Positions 27,670 to 37,458 of a stretch of 51,003 nucleotides of DNA are shown here, one piece after another. The stretch covers positions 1 to 51,003 of the forward strand of contig NZ_JABASQ010000022.1 of assembly GCF_016107535.1 (NCBI RefSeq), in the 5' to 3' direction. A program made the position numbers and the translations under genes. The notes beneath the pieces were generated by a model. That model had not been told where the DNA came from, searched no databases, and saw only the letters and a program-made list of their open reading frames with translations. Numbering within the stretch: the first letter of the stretch is position 1; each line of letters begins with the position of its first letter. This stretch comes from Psychrobacter cibarius (GTDB lineage Bacteria; Pseudomonadota; Gammaproteobacteria; Pseudomonadales; Moraxellaceae).

Positions 27670-28617
27670 CTAAGCGTCAAACATGGCGCTGATAGATTCT
27701 TCGTTATTGATACGGCGTAAGCTTTCAGCAAGCATCGGTGCGATACTCACTTGGCGGATTTTGCTACAGGCTTTTGCCGCTTCAGACAATGGAATCGTAT
27801 CGGTAACAACGACTTCGTCTAGCGCAGATTCGCTGATATTTTGTAGTGCGTTGCCTGATAGGACAGGGTGCGTAATATAAGCCAATACGCGACGTGCACC
27901 GTTTGCTTTCAATGCTTCAGCTGCTTTACATAGCGTACCTGCGGTATCAACCATGTCATCAACGATGACGCAATCACGATCACGCACGTCACCGATGATG
28001 TGCATGACTTGCGACTCATTGGCACGGGCACGGCGTTTATCGATAATCGCCATGTCAGTATCGCCCAACTGTTTAGCCATAGCACGCGCACGCACCACGC
28101 CGCCCACATCAGGTGAAACAACCATGATGTTGTCGTAATCTTGTTTTTGTAGGTCGTTAAGCAATACAGGCGTGCCGTAGATATTGTCTACAGGAATGTC
28201 AAAGAAGCCTTGAATCTGATCTGAGTGCAAATCAACCGTCATCACGCGATCGATACTGACGATGTTTAGCATGTCAGCGACGACTTTAGCAGAGATAGGT
28301 ACACGAGCTGAACGAGGGCGACGGTCTTGACGGGCATAACCGAAGTAGGGCATGACTGCTGTGATGCGACCCGCACTAGAGCGACGCAAAGCGTCCGCCA
28401 TCATCATGATTTCCATCAAATTGTCATTGGTTGGTGCACAAGTTGGCTGCATGATAAACACGTCTTTACCGCGCACGTGTTCTTTGATTTCTACGGCGAT
28501 TTCGCCATCAGAAAAACGCGTGATATCAGCTTTACCAAGAGGTATATGGAGATGATCGGCTACGGTTTTTGCTAATTCAGGGTGGGCATTACCCGTAAAA
28601 ATCGCCAAATAAGGCAT
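27670..28617 (-). CDS. prs: ribose-phosphate pyrophosphokinase
   Basis: Makes PRPP from ribose-5-phosphate and ATP for nucleotide, His and Trp synthesis. 315 residues, full length. Visible signatures are [10 protein letters not shown] (about 36-45), the ATP-binding F-G-Y-A-R-Q-D-R-R (about 97-105), [20 protein letters not shown] (about 129-148), [10 protein letters not shown] (about 169-178), and the PRPP loop [13 protein letters not shown] (about 219-231). It lies just downstream of the tRNA-Gln genes in the conserved hemA-side gene block. Confidence 0.97.
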   Translation of the reverse strand: MPYLAIFTGNAHPELAKTVADHLHIPLGKADITRFSDGEIAVEIKEHVRGKDVFIMQPTCAPTNDNLMEIMMMADALRRSSAGRITAVMPYFGYARQDRRPRSARVPISAKVVADMLNIVSIDRVMTVDLHSDQIQGFFDIPVDNIYGTPVLLNDLQKQDYDNIMVVSPDVGGVVRARAMAKQLGDTDMAIIDKRRARANESQVMHIIGDVRDRDCVIVDDMVDTAGTLCKAAEALKANGARRVLAYITHPVLSGNALQNISESALDEVVVTDTIPLSEAAKACSKIRQVSIAPMLAESLRRINNEESISAMFDA

Positions 28618-28727
28618 GACAGAAGTCCTATTGATTGACTCAAGCAGCGACCGCTAAGCAGTGTCAAACTGCTCAAATTCAGAAAAGAGTGGTGAAAAGT
28701 TTTGATGACTACTATTACAGTAAAAAA

Positions 28728-28803
28728 TGGCAGGGGTAGCTGGACTCGAACCAACGGATGTCAGGATCAAAACCTGATGCCTTACCAACTTGGCTATACC
28801 CCT
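28728..28803 (-). tRNA. tRNA-Gln (UUG anticodon), copy 2
   Basis: 76 nt. Acceptor AGGGGTA pairs with TACCCCT; anticodon loop TTTTGAT gives UUG; T-arm GTTGGTTCGAGTCCAGC; discriminator G and encoded CCA. Identical throughout to the copy at 29047-29122, with different flanks. Confidence 0.97.
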
Positions 28804-29046
28804 GTAATGTCTAGGCTGTGTACGTCGATATCTAAAAGCAACTTTTAATAAAAGTCATTGTTAGAATAGCGTCACGACCTGTTCGCTATATTATAAACGG
28901 ATAAACCATTTAAAACATAACTTTCCCTAGCGGTGTCCATTGCGAACTATACCGAAACTGGGATAACGTTGTCAATGTCAATAAGATAAGCGGCTATTTA
29001 TAAACCACCTATGATCACTGCATATTAAACGCTTCGTACTAAAAAA

Positions 29047-29122
29047 TGGCAGGGGTAGCTGGACTCGAACCAACGGATGTCAGGATCAAAACCTGATGCC
29101 TTACCAACTTGGCTATACCCCT
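29047..29122 (-). tRNA. tRNA-Gln (UUG anticodon), copy 1
   Basis: Identical 76-nt gene to 28728-28803, 243 bp upstream of it on the minus strand. It has a good promoter of its own, and the pair may be transcribed together toward prs. Confidence 0.97.
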
Positions 29123-29135
29123 ATTGAGGCGACCT

Positions 29136-29163
29136 ATTATAATTAAATTTTCAGAATTTGCAA
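29136..29163 (-). promoter_or_regulatory. promoter of the tRNA-Gln genes
   Basis: On the minus strand: -35 TTGCAA (29163-29158), 16-bp spacer, -10 TATAAT (29141-29136), 13 bp before the tRNA. Same -35/spacer/-10 type as the tRNA-Ser promoter. Confidence 0.85.
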
Positions 29164-29287
29164 GTCATTTGCGCCTTTTTATGGCGTTTATTGAAAAATA
29201 GGTCAAAAACAACGAATATCGGGTCAATAAAACGCTTTACGTTGTATTTATAATCATTTTATTTGCACACTGCAGCTCAAACCTAAC

Positions 29288-30250
29288 TCATAGATTACGA
29301 ACTAAATAGGCAGAACAAGGCGCCTCTTCAATCCACTTTGCTAAAAGTGCTTTGTCAGTAGCCACGCTTGCATCCAAAGGCAAGAACACCGCGCTACCAG
29401 AGCCCGTCATTCGTGCTGTGCCGAGTGCTTGCGCCTCTAACCCTTGTAAGTAACGTAATGCTTCGCTGACGGCAGGAGCAAGACTGGTTACCACTGGCGT
29501 AAAGACATTTTGATAGGGCGTGGTCAGAGTTTGTACATAGTCGGCTTGTTTATTTTTAATTGTCTCAACCGATAGCACAGCGATATCACGTTGTAATTTA
29601 GGATGCGCGAACAGCTGGGCAGTATTAACGTGAGCATTGGGCGTCAATACTAAATATTGCTGGTCGGGCAACTTGATTGCGGTCAGTTTCTCGCCAATAC
29701 CCATCGCAATCGCATCTTGCCCAAAGATAAAAATCGGCACATCTGCGCCAATAGTGGCAGCAATTTTTATAAGCGTATCTTGATCAAAATTAAGCTGCCA
29801 AATTTCATTAAGTGTCATCAATGTCGTTGCGGCATTGGATGAGCCGCCACCCAAGCCTGCACCCATCGGCAAATGCTTATCTAAAGCGATATGCACCTGT
29901 GCTAACTGCTCAGGTAGAGTATTTGATTGTATGGCAGACGCTATCAATGCACGCGCTGCTTTAAAAATTAAGTTGTCTTCTATATCGGCAGTTATAGTCT
30001 CTGCACCAGCCAATATTATAAGTTGGTGACAGAGCTCATTGGCATCTAAGGCATTATCTACCGTAGAAATCACCACATCATCCGTGACTGAAAAATGCAA
30101 ATAATCGCCCCAATCGAGCAAGCGAAAAACGGTTTGTAAATTATGATAGCCGTCAGCCCGTTTGCCAGTAATGTGCAAAAACAAGTTGATTTTTGCTGGC
30201 GATAAGCGAGAAATAGAAGAAGCAGGCAACACAGCTAAGTTCTTAATCAT
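29288..30250 (-). CDS. ispE: 4-diphosphocytidyl-2-C-methyl-D-erythritol kinase
   Basis: GHMP kinase of the MEP isoprenoid pathway, phosphorylating CDP-methylerythritol. 320 residues. S-P-A-K-I-N-L-F-L-H-I-T-G-K-R-A-D-G-Y-H (about 17-36) is the substrate-binding start and P-M-G-A-G-L-G-G-G-S-S-N-A-A (about 131-144) the ATP loop. D-V-P-I-F (about 170) and the C-terminal M-T-G-S-G-S-A-V-F (about 283-291) are also conserved. Slightly longer than E. coli IspE (283), mainly by insertions in the middle. Lies between lolB and tRNA-Gln, as in Pseudomonas. Confidence 0.96.
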   Translation of the reverse strand: MIKNLAVLPASSISRLSPAKINLFLHITGKRADGYHNLQTVFRLLDWGDYLHFSVTDDVVISTVDNALDANELCHQLIILAGAETITADIEDNLIFKAARALIASAIQSNTLPEQLAQVHIALDKHLPMGAGLGGGSSNAATTLMTLNEIWQLNFDQDTLIKIAATIGADVPIFIFGQDAIAMGIGEKLTAIKLPDQQYLVLTPNAHVNTAQLFAHPKLQRDIAVLSVETIKNKQADYVQTLTTPYQNVFTPVVTSLAPAVSEALRYLQGLEAQALGTARMTGSGSAVFLPLDASVATDKALLAKWIEEAPCSAYLVRNL

Positions 30251-30316
30251 AAGTTTCAGTCATAAACGGCTATAGTAATCAATAATCAGCAATTTTCATC
30301 GTATTTACGTGACTAA

Positions 30317-30949
30317 TCAATGATTGATCGTCATTACTACCTTATTGCCTTGTGGCAGTACGGCACTGATTTTATTTGGTAACTTGTCGGATCCTTTATA
30401 GGTGAAGCTTGCGGTCCATTCACCATTGACTGAGCTGATTAAACGATTTTGATCATCGAGCTGTGGTGCGCTATCGGAAGGCGCTGGGCGACCAGATATC
30501 CAATAGGGCATTTGTGAAATAGGCGCTTGCCACCCTGTGGCCTTTTTGAGCAAAGTCTCAGGATCATCAGCAGTTAAGGTACCTGTTTTTTCGCTGACTA
30601 AAGTGGCGGTTTGACCATTATACTCGATGTTGGTTTTACCAATGCCGAGCGCGCCGATCAGCTCAATGGCAAAGCGATCATTCTGCTGCCCCCATGCATA
30701 GAACGCACTGCCACCTTGAGTGCCTGTGGTGTCATTGGCGGGCATCGTTACACCGATTTTGCCAGTGATATTAAAGTTCTCAAGCTTTTGCGGTGGCTCA
30801 GCGTTTTGACCTTGTAAGGTCGCGCTGGGTTGGTTAGTAGCGTTGGCTGTTTTTAGTGATTGACAACCAGACGTGATGACGAGCGCGGTTGTCACGGCAG
30901 CGAATAGCGCCAATTTATTAGGCTTATTAGCATGGACCAATACTGACAT
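30317..30949 (-). CDS. lolB: outer-membrane lipoprotein insertase LolB
   Basis: Accepts lipoproteins from LolA in the periplasm and inserts them in the outer membrane. 210 residues, a lipoprotein itself: hydrophobic core then V-I-T-S-G-C29. The mature part shows E-N-F-N-I-T-G-K-I-G-V (about 56-66), the F-Y-A-W-G-Q segment with the conserved Trp, and W-I-S-G-R-P-A-P (about 147-154), all typical of LolB. GAGGAAA precedes the ATG. It is 66 bp upstream of ispE and 156 bp downstream of the TPR gene, all on one strand. Confidence 0.93.
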   Translation of the reverse strand: MSVLVHANKPNKLALFAAVTTALVITSGCQSLKTANATNQPSATLQGQNAEPPQKLENFNITGKIGVTMPANDTTGTQGGSAFYAWGQQNDRFAIELIGALGIGKTNIEYNGQTATLVSEKTGTLTADDPETLLKKATGWQAPISQMPYWISGRPAPSDSAPQLDDQNRLISSVNGEWTASFTYKGSDKLPNKISAVLPQGNKVVMTINH

Positions 30950-31105
30950 GATGTTTCCTCAAAGATAGACAAATTTACGAAATCATTGTTTCGAAAATAG
31001 ATTAGCTTAATGGTTGTATGTTACTCAGTTATGCGTGGCTGTTAGTATCTTATGAGTGCCTTGTAATCATAGCACGCAACGATTTATCCACTATAAAATG
31101 ACGGG

Positions 31106-33082
31106 TCAGTAAAGCTGTATGCGGTCATTGATATTGTGTTGCCCAAATGAGAAGCGCTGCTGCAAGTCTGCGAGTAATGCCTCGACTTTTTCATTGTTGC
31201 CTAAACCTTGATAAGCGCGCAGCAGTAAGCTGCCAGAGCGCAAGGTAGGAAACACATCGTAAGGGGTTTGTAGGTAGTCGATGACTTGTTGGTAGTTCTC
31301 ATTGGCCAATGCATTGCCAGCCAACACATTCAGCGCTTGCAGGTGCAGCTCATTGTCATAACGTGGGTCATCATAGCGAATTTGAATGATGGCGGTGGCC
31401 AATGCCAATCCTTGTTCCGAACTGCGTTCATTGGCTAGCAATAACTGCGCGTAACTGAGCTGGTAGGAGAGGTTGGTTGGGTCAAGTATTTGCAGATGAT
31501 TGAGCAAGGTGCGCTTAACGATATAGTCGTCTTTGTCATCAAGGAGCTGGGCGCGTGCAAACAAGAGCATTTCATTATCAGGATACTTGCGAGCAGCTTT
31601 GGTTAGTAGGCGCAGGGCTTCTTCGGACTCATTTTGCTGCCATAAAATATCAGCTTGTAGCACAAAGGTATCTGGCGCAAAGACGTTGAAGTCTTTACGC
31701 AATTTTTCTAAAGTAGCAATCGCCGCATCCACATCATCGTTAAGCAATTCAAAAGCCACTACTTTTCTACGAGCCTCTAATACCAAGTCTTCTTGCATGA
31801 CACCGTTGAGATAGTATTTGGCTTGGTCAAAGTGCTGCTGACGCTCGGCACTGATACCAAGATAATAATAAGCTTGATCAAGGTAAGCGGGGTTTTTTGC
31901 GAGCATATTGAGTAGCTCATCGGCACTGTTATATTCTTCGATGTCTAAGCTCACCAACGCAGCCAACAAAGTAATCTCGGCATCATCAGCAAAGCGACCA
32001 TGGGCATCCAGCAATAATTGCCACGCTTCTTGGCTTTGCTTTAAGTCAAGCAAGTAGCGAATCTCGTACAGATAGAGACTTTTACTATCGGGGTTACGCA
32101 GGCGCGCTTGGCTCACATAATTGACGACGGTTTCAGCCGTGACGATTTTGCGCAGTATGTCTGCCTTTAGCGTAATAAAAGGTACATAGTCAGGCTGGCG
32201 TTCTAGCGCACGATTGATATGGACAATGGCAATCTCAGGCTCGTTAAATTGGTAAAGCAACCCTGCTTTCAATACCGACAATGAGGCATTCTGCTCGCTA
32301 TCTAGTGGTTGCAAAGCGGCAAGTAATTCACGTTTGTCTTCATCATTGTTTGGATAGATACCGATAAGGATTTCGCTTAAGTCCGCTCTAGGGTCATAAA
32401 GCAAAATACGATTCAATGTTTCACCAGCTAACAGATAATCGTGTGCTCTCAGGGCCAAATGCGCCACATAGAACCAAGCAGGCACGTGATCTGGATTTTG
32501 GTCTTGCCATGACTTGGCAAATTGTAACGATTTCTCAACCCTTTCAGTGCGTAAAGAAAGGCTGAGCGCTCTTTCAAATACGGCAGTTGCATCTTCTTTA
32601 AATGCTTGCTGCTTATAGATGGTAATCGCTCGTTGTCTATCACCGCGATCTGCTGCAAATTCTGCATCAAGCAGCGCATACAGGCTAGGCTCTTTGAGCT
32701 CAGGTTGCCATAAGGTAGTTGGTGCTAGCCCATTAATATTGGCGACATTTTCTATTGGTTGTGTGTTGTTAGGAGCAATTGCTGGTAGCGTTGAGTGGCT
32801 ATTATCAATGCCGTCGCTACTGACAGCCTTGTCGTTCTTATCAGCAATGGATAGTTTGGGTACATGGGCTTCGAGCGAGATATCAGGATGACTGGCATGA
32901 ACAGAAGACGATCCTAAGCATAGGCAAAAGGCCAATGACAAGGTTAGCTTATAACGCTGGCACAGACGTTCGATAACCGCATGCAATAGAGCACGCAGAT
33001 TAGATTGGTCGTCATGCGCAAGTTGTGATCGAAATAATGACCCAAAAAAAATCATAGATAACCGTATTCGCCCATTGTTCAT
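31106..33082 (-). CDS. tetratricopeptide-repeat protein (PA4667-like)
   Basis: 658 residues. A hydrophobic segment at about 43-58 (LTLSLAFCLCLGSS, then VHAS) looks like a Sec signal peptide with an unusually long cytoplasmic lead of about 40 residues; a later start would give a normal signal. From about residue 115 to the end it is a solenoid of TPR-like helical pairs (for example A-E-F-A-A-D-R-G-D-R-Q-R-A-I-T-I-Y-K and A-Y-Y-Y-L-G-I-S-A-E-R-Q). Proteins of this kind sit between hemA and lolB in many gammaproteobacteria. Probably periplasmic and protein-binding; the partner is unknown. Confidence 0.85.
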   Translation of the reverse strand: MNNGRIRLSMIFFGSLFRSQLAHDDQSNLRALLHAVIERLCQRYKLTLSLAFCLCLGSSSVHASHPDISLEAHVPKLSIADKNDKAVSSDGIDNSHSTLPAIAPNNTQPIENVANINGLAPTTLWQPELKEPSLYALLDAEFAADRGDRQRAITIYKQQAFKEDATAVFERALSLSLRTERVEKSLQFAKSWQDQNPDHVPAWFYVAHLALRAHDYLLAGETLNRILLYDPRADLSEILIGIYPNNDEDKRELLAALQPLDSEQNASLSVLKAGLLYQFNEPEIAIVHINRALERQPDYVPFITLKADILRKIVTAETVVNYVSQARLRNPDSKSLYLYEIRYLLDLKQSQEAWQLLLDAHGRFADDAEITLLAALVSLDIEEYNSADELLNMLAKNPAYLDQAYYYLGISAERQQHFDQAKYYLNGVMQEDLVLEARRKVVAFELLNDDVDAAIATLEKLRKDFNVFAPDTFVLQADILWQQNESEEALRLLTKAARKYPDNEMLLFARAQLLDDKDDYIVKRTLLNHLQILDPTNLSYQLSYAQLLLANERSSEQGLALATAIIQIRYDDPRYDNELHLQALNVLAGNALANENYQQVIDYLQTPYDVFPTLRSGSLLLRAYQGLGNNEKVEALLADLQQRFSFGQHNINDRIQLY

Positions 33083-33606
33083 CTATATCGATAAGACAAT
33101 TTTATTTTAATCATTTCAAACTAACTATTGGTAACGAGTACCCATGCCTGACATTATAAAAGCAGATCGATGGGATAAACAATAGTGCCCGTGTTACTCC
33201 GTTATTAATAGCAGCCGCTCTACCAAATCTTTGCTAACAAAGTAGGATTGGCTGATAATTTGTATCGACGAGGTATTTCATTGGTTGTAAATCTTAGCCT
33301 AAATATTGTGAAAATATAACAAGTTAACGTCAAGTAAGCGAATGATTTCTATCCATTTCTATAAGTACTCGCTAAAACATAGATATTGGTTTTAACAATC
33401 GTATCGGTAGTTGATTTGTTACTCATGTGCCCAGATACAAGCAAATAGCTATCATCGATAGCTGAGTGTTAATTAAAGCTGGCAATAATGATATAATAAG
33501 CGGCTTTTAGAGTCTTCCTTTCAGCGCTGTCGTCTATAACTGTCTTTTAAAAATAATGAGATAGCGTGGGCTGGCAGGTGAGCGTCATGTTTATGGTCTA
33601 TCAATA
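33083..33606. other. hemA/TPR divergent promoter region
   Basis: 524 bp between divergent genes. The best promoter candidate for hemA is TTAATT (33469-33474), 17-bp spacer, TATAAT (33492-33497). No RNA gene or repeat was recognised in the rest. Confidence 0.45.
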
Positions 33607-34962
33607 ATGAGATTAGTGGTCATTGGGGTCAATCACAAAACTGCACCAGTCGCTCTAAGAGAGCGCTTGGCGCTTGTGGGTGACGATGTGAATATCGCTC
33701 TCAAACAATTAGAGGCCTTTACTGATGGCAGTGTGATTGTTTCTACTTGCAATCGTACTGAAATCTATGCGCTTGTGCCGCAGCTAGCAGAGCCGCAAGA
33801 TGTTCCCTCTATTTCTTCTAATGGCGCGGTCGGTGCTCAGACATCTTCGGCGGCCATTAGTGCTCATATCTTAAAAATTAAAGCATGGCTTGCTGACTTT
33901 AAGCAGTTGTCACTGTCTGAGATTGATCCTTATCTTTATGTGCACCGTGACACTCACGCGCTGACCCATTGGCTTAGGGTCGCCGCAGGGCTTGACTCTA
34001 TGATATTGGGTGAGCCGCAGATACTCGGTCAAATCAAACGCTCAGTACAGCTCGCGCAAGAACAAAAAGCGCTGAGTAATCAGCTTGGCTGGATTATCGA
34101 TCAAGTATTTGCTGCCGCCAAACGCGTCCGTAATGAGACCCAAGTGGGTGCTCAAGCGGTATCGCTTAGCTATGCGGCCGCCAAATTAGTGACGCAAATA
34201 TTTGATGATTTGCCCAGTCGCACATTGCTGGTGGTCGCGGCAGGCGAGATGAACCGTTTGGTTGCCACCCACATTGCTGGGCTTGGTGTAGGTCGCGTGA
34301 TTATTTGCAACCGCAACCCTGAGCGCGCTGAAGCGCTGGCAGTGGAGCTGCGCCGCGCAGGTCACTTGGTAGAAGTCAGACCTTTGCAAGAGTTACCACA
34401 AGTTTTAGCAGAAGCCGATATCGTTAGTAGCTGTAGCGGTAGTATGGATGTGTTGATCGATAAAACCATGACTTTGCGGGCGCTGAAACATCGTCGTTAT
34501 CAGCCCATGTTGATGATTGACTTAGCCGTACCGCGCGATATTGACTCAACTATTAGTCGTATCGATGATGTTTATCTCTACTCTGTCGATGATTTACAAC
34601 ACGTGATCGCTGGCAATATCGAACAGCGTAGACAAGCAGCAGTTGATGCGGAACTGCTCGTTAGCCAATTAGTCGTTGAGATGGATCGCAGCTTTCAAGT
34701 GCGCCAAGTCGGTAAAGACATTCAGCAGTATCGCACGCATACGCAGGACCAAGTAGATAAACTCCTGCATGAATCTATTGCCAAGCTACAACAGGATAAT
34801 GCCAGTCCTGAAGATATTATCATTGAGCTGTCACGCCGTTTGACGCAGACGCTAACCCACGCACCATCGAAGCTTATGCGTAAGGCTGCCCGTGAAGGGG
34901 ATAGTGAACTGCTAGACTTTGTGGTGTCTGGGCTGCAAGATGCTTATCGCGGACGTCGATAG
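33607..34962 (+). CDS. hemA: glutamyl-tRNA reductase
   Basis: First committed step of C5 haem synthesis, reducing glutamyl-tRNA to glutamate-1-semialdehyde, the substrate of HemL (10622). 451 residues, longer than E. coli HemA (418), with an extra Ser/Ala-rich insert at about 72-90. Catalytic C48 is in V-S-T-C-N-R-T-E-I-Y (46-55). G-L-D-S-M-I-L-G-E-P-Q-I-L-G-Q-I-K (about 128-144) is the signature, an NADPH-binding domain follows at about 190-320, and a helical dimerisation domain ends the protein. The ribosome binding site before 33607 is poor, so the start may be weakly translated. Confidence 0.96.
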   Translation: MRLVVIGVNHKTAPVALRERLALVGDDVNIALKQLEAFTDGSVIVSTCNRTEIYALVPQLAEPQDVPSISSNGAVGAQTSSAAISAHILKIKAWLADFKQLSLSEIDPYLYVHRDTHALTHWLRVAAGLDSMILGEPQILGQIKRSVQLAQEQKALSNQLGWIIDQVFAAAKRVRNETQVGAQAVSLSYAAAKLVTQIFDDLPSRTLLVVAAGEMNRLVATHIAGLGVGRVIICNRNPERAEALAVELRRAGHLVEVRPLQELPQVLAEADIVSSCSGSMDVLIDKTMTLRALKHRRYQPMLMIDLAVPRDIDSTISRIDDVYLYSVDDLQHVIAGNIEQRRQAAVDAELLVSQLVVEMDRSFQVRQVGKDIQQYRTHTQDQVDKLLHESIAKLQQDNASPEDIIIELSRRLTQTLTHAPSKLMRKAAREGDSELLDFVVSGLQDAYRGRR

Positions 34963-35627
34963 TTATTATTGACTGATCAAAAAAACGTAAGTGGCGCAAA
35001 CCTTATTATTGCGCAAACATATCGTTGTCAACCTGCATTATCAGTGCTAATATCAAGCTGTTATGAGTATATTAAGCGATGATAATCTTTTGTTGTACGC
35101 GAGCGGTTATTCTCCAAAAACCTTAGTGTATATGTTCTCGCTTGATGCCTATTCATCTCATCAGTTGTTAGTGACCATTATTAGCCTACCACCGCGTAGC
35201 CCCTATAGTGGCGCACCTGTTCTGTACGACTTTGTCTAAAATCAATAAAAACACGGCGTGCAAAACACAATCACCAACGGCAATAGCGCTAGGATAAAGT
35301 GCTATATCGTCAACCCTGCGTCATGCTCTCGACTATTACCCAATATTAATATTCAGTTAATACTACCCATAGTAGTATCTAGCTGCTATGCAATCTAACA
35401 ACTATACTATTGGTCAGCAATGCTATTTGACAGCCATATTATTTAACAAAGACGTTATTTAACAACCATGTTATCTAATAGAAGCATTATTTGGCTAAGT
35501 TGGCGAACAGTAGGTTTCTAGATTGGTTAGCGTTATTAAGGCAGGTTGGTTTAAGAGAGTATCTGGATTTTGCTATAGCCAATGCTTGAGAAAATTAAAC
35601 TATCTAACTATAAACTAGGAGCTTCCT
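34963..35627. other. 665-bp intergenic region with tandem repeats
   Basis: Long AT-rich spacer between hemA and the aminotransferase gene, both plus strand. It contains the 16-bp repeat array at 35423-35502 and an unconvincing 58-codon frame at 35063-35239. No terminator was recognised after hemA. Confidence 0.5.
35423..35502. repeat. five imperfect 16-bp tandem repeats
   Basis: Copies CTATTTGACAGCCATA, TTATTTAACAAAGACG, TTATTTAACAACCATG, TTATCTAATAGAAGCA and TTATTTGGCTAAGTTG lie head to tail, 125 bp upstream of the aminotransferase start. The conserved core is TTATYTAAYA. Confidence 0.78.
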
Positions 35628-36761
35628 ATGACTGCATTACGTCAAGATATTGATCCAAACGGCTTATTAGAATACTCAGTGGTCTATACTGACCGCGCCT
35701 TAAACCACATGTCAAAAGTCTTTCAACAAGTGATGAATGACTTATCTAGCGACCTAAAATCTGTATATAACGCCGAAGCAGTGGTCATTGTACCCGGTGC
35801 TGGTACTTATGGAATGGAAGCCGTTGCGCGCCAATTGGCCAATGATGAAGATTGCCTCATTATTCGTAACGGTTGGTTTAGCTATCGCTGGACGCAAATT
35901 TTAGAAAAAGGCAAAATCGCCAAGTCGTCTACGGTATTGACGGCACATCGTGAAGAGGGTGAGTCACCAAAACCATTTGCCCCCGTTGATATCGATGAAG
36001 CCGTTGCTAAAATTAAAGCAGAGAAACCAGCAGTGGTCTTTGCGCCGCACGTCGAAACCTCATCGGGTATTATTTTATCATCAGACTATATCAAAGCGCT
36101 AAGCGCGGCTGTACATAGCGTTGGCGGTTTATTGGTCATTGATTGTATCGCTTCAGGTTGTGTGTGGTTGGACATGAAAGACTTGGGTATTGATGTTCTC
36201 ATCAGCGCCCCGCAAAAAGGGTGGAGCAGCACTCCGTGTGCAGGCTTAGTCATGCTAAGCGCTGCGGCAATCGAAAAAGTAGACAATACAGAATCAGATA
36301 GCTTTAGCTTAGACTTAAAGCAGTGGTTAAATGTCATGCGTGCCTATGAAAATGGCGGTCACGCTTATCATGCCACCATGCCAACCGATAGCTTACGTCA
36401 ATTCCGCGATACTATTTTAGAGTCAAAAGAGATTGGCTTTGATAAATTGCGTGATGCGCAGTGGCAATTGGGCAACCGTATTCGTGAAGTATTAGCCGCT
36501 AAAGGCATTGAAAGCGTTGCGGCGAAAGGTTTTGAAGCGCCAGGCGTCGTGGTTGCTTACACCGATCGCGATGATATGCATAAAGGCAGTGCGTTTGCCG
36601 AAACAGGCATGCAAATCGCTGCTGGTGTACCGCTAAAAGTTGGTGAGCCGGATAACTTTAAAACGTTCCGCTTAGGTTTATTTGGTCTAGATAAATTGAC
36701 TGATGTAGACGGAGCGGTACAGCGTTTTGAAACTGCACTTGATGAAGTATTGGCGAAATAA
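35628..36761 (+). CDS. class V aminotransferase (serine/alanine-glyoxylate type)
   Basis: 377-residue PLP enzyme of aminotransferase class V. The PLP lysine is K197 in I-S-A-P-Q-K-G-W-S, upstream is the cofactor-binding V-I-D-C-I-A-S-G (about 170-177), and V-P-G-A-G-T-Y-G-M-E-A (55-65) is the phosphate-binding turn seen in alanine-glyoxylate and serine-pyruvate enzymes. The substrate cannot be fixed by eye: serine, alanine or phosphonopyruvate-type substrates are possible. AGGAGC precedes the ATG. It stands alone, with its own terminator. Confidence 0.88.
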   Translation: MTALRQDIDPNGLLEYSVVYTDRALNHMSKVFQQVMNDLSSDLKSVYNAEAVVIVPGAGTYGMEAVARQLANDEDCLIIRNGWFSYRWTQILEKGKIAKSSTVLTAHREEGESPKPFAPVDIDEAVAKIKAEKPAVVFAPHVETSSGIILSSDYIKALSAAVHSVGGLLVIDCIASGCVWLDMKDLGIDVLISAPQKGWSSTPCAGLVMLSAAAIEKVDNTESDSFSLDLKQWLNVMRAYENGGHAYHATMPTDSLRQFRDTILESKEIGFDKLRDAQWQLGNRIREVLAAKGIESVAAKGFEAPGVVVAYTDRDDMHKGSAFAETGMQIAAGVPLKVGEPDNFKTFRLGLFGLDKLTDVDGAVQRFETALDEVLAK

Positions 36762-36797
36762 TATCTTTATCTCGTAAGATGTTCTTTAAGTAAAAAG

Positions 36798-36835
36798 AAT
36801 ACTGAGCCCTTGTAACGAGGGTTCAGTATTTTTTT
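36798..36835 (+). terminator. aminotransferase gene terminator
   Basis: Stem AATACTGAGCCCT / AGGGTTCAGTATT (one G-T pair) around TGTAACG, followed by a T-run, 36 bp past the stop. Confidence 0.9.
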
Positions 36836-36922
36836 ACCTATTTATTATATTTTATAATATAATGTATTTATGTAAATCGATATTCAAAACTGTTTTGATA
36901 AAAATTGGCTTAGGTAAATATT

Positions 36923-37360
36923 ATGAGTATACAAATAGATTGGCAGGCCTTTACGCCAATTTCCTTGGTAGGCGGTCTGATGCTAGGCGTTGCAACGGTC
37001 ATCTTGCTATTGGGCATTGGTCGTATTGCGGGTATTAGTGGTATTTTCTCAAGTCTTCTTAAGCCCAAGCGCGTCGAGATGTGGCAGGTGTTATTCATAC
37101 TTGGTCTTGTTATCTCGCCATTATTTTATGGTCTGGTAAAACCGTTGCCCGATATAGAGGTTAGTAGCTCTTTGCCACTGCTTATTGGGGCAGGATTACT
37201 GGTTGGTTTTGGGACACGTTTGGGTTCAGGTTGCACCAGTGGGCATGGTATCTGCGGTAATGCGCGACTGTCGCCACGTTCGATGGCGGCGACGGTGACC
37301 TTTATGTTGTTTGGTATTTTGACCGTTTATATTGGTCGTCATGTCTTGGGTTTGATTTAA
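36923..37360 (+). CDS. YeeE/YedE family transporter, N-terminal half
   Basis: 145 residues, about four transmembrane helices. The conserved G-F-G-T-R-L-G-S-G-C-T-S-G-H-G-I-C-G motif (about 95-112) carries the cysteine that lines the conduction path in the TsuA (YeeE) thiosulfate channel, where it relays sulfur ions. This gene and the next encode the two halves that form one polypeptide in TsuA. Inner membrane. AGGTAA lies before the ATG. No sulfurtransferase or ArsR gene is beside it here, although such partners are common. Confidence 0.88.
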   Translation: MSIQIDWQAFTPISLVGGLMLGVATVILLLGIGRIAGISGIFSSLLKPKRVEMWQVLFILGLVISPLFYGLVKPLPDIEVSSSLPLLIGAGLLVGFGTRLGSGCTSGHGICGNARLSPRSMAATVTFMLFGILTVYIGRHVLGLI

Positions 37361-37458
37361 AAACCACATAGACAGTACGTTGCGAAGATAGCGATGACTA
37401 TTGTTTATATCGGATGGTTACAACCGCTTGGATTAACACATTAGGTGCGAGAAAAAAC

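Noticed and set aside
35063..35239. 58-codon plus-strand frame after hemA
   Set aside because: Starts with ATG but has only a weak AAGCTG upstream and no recognisable protein; too little support to call a gene.
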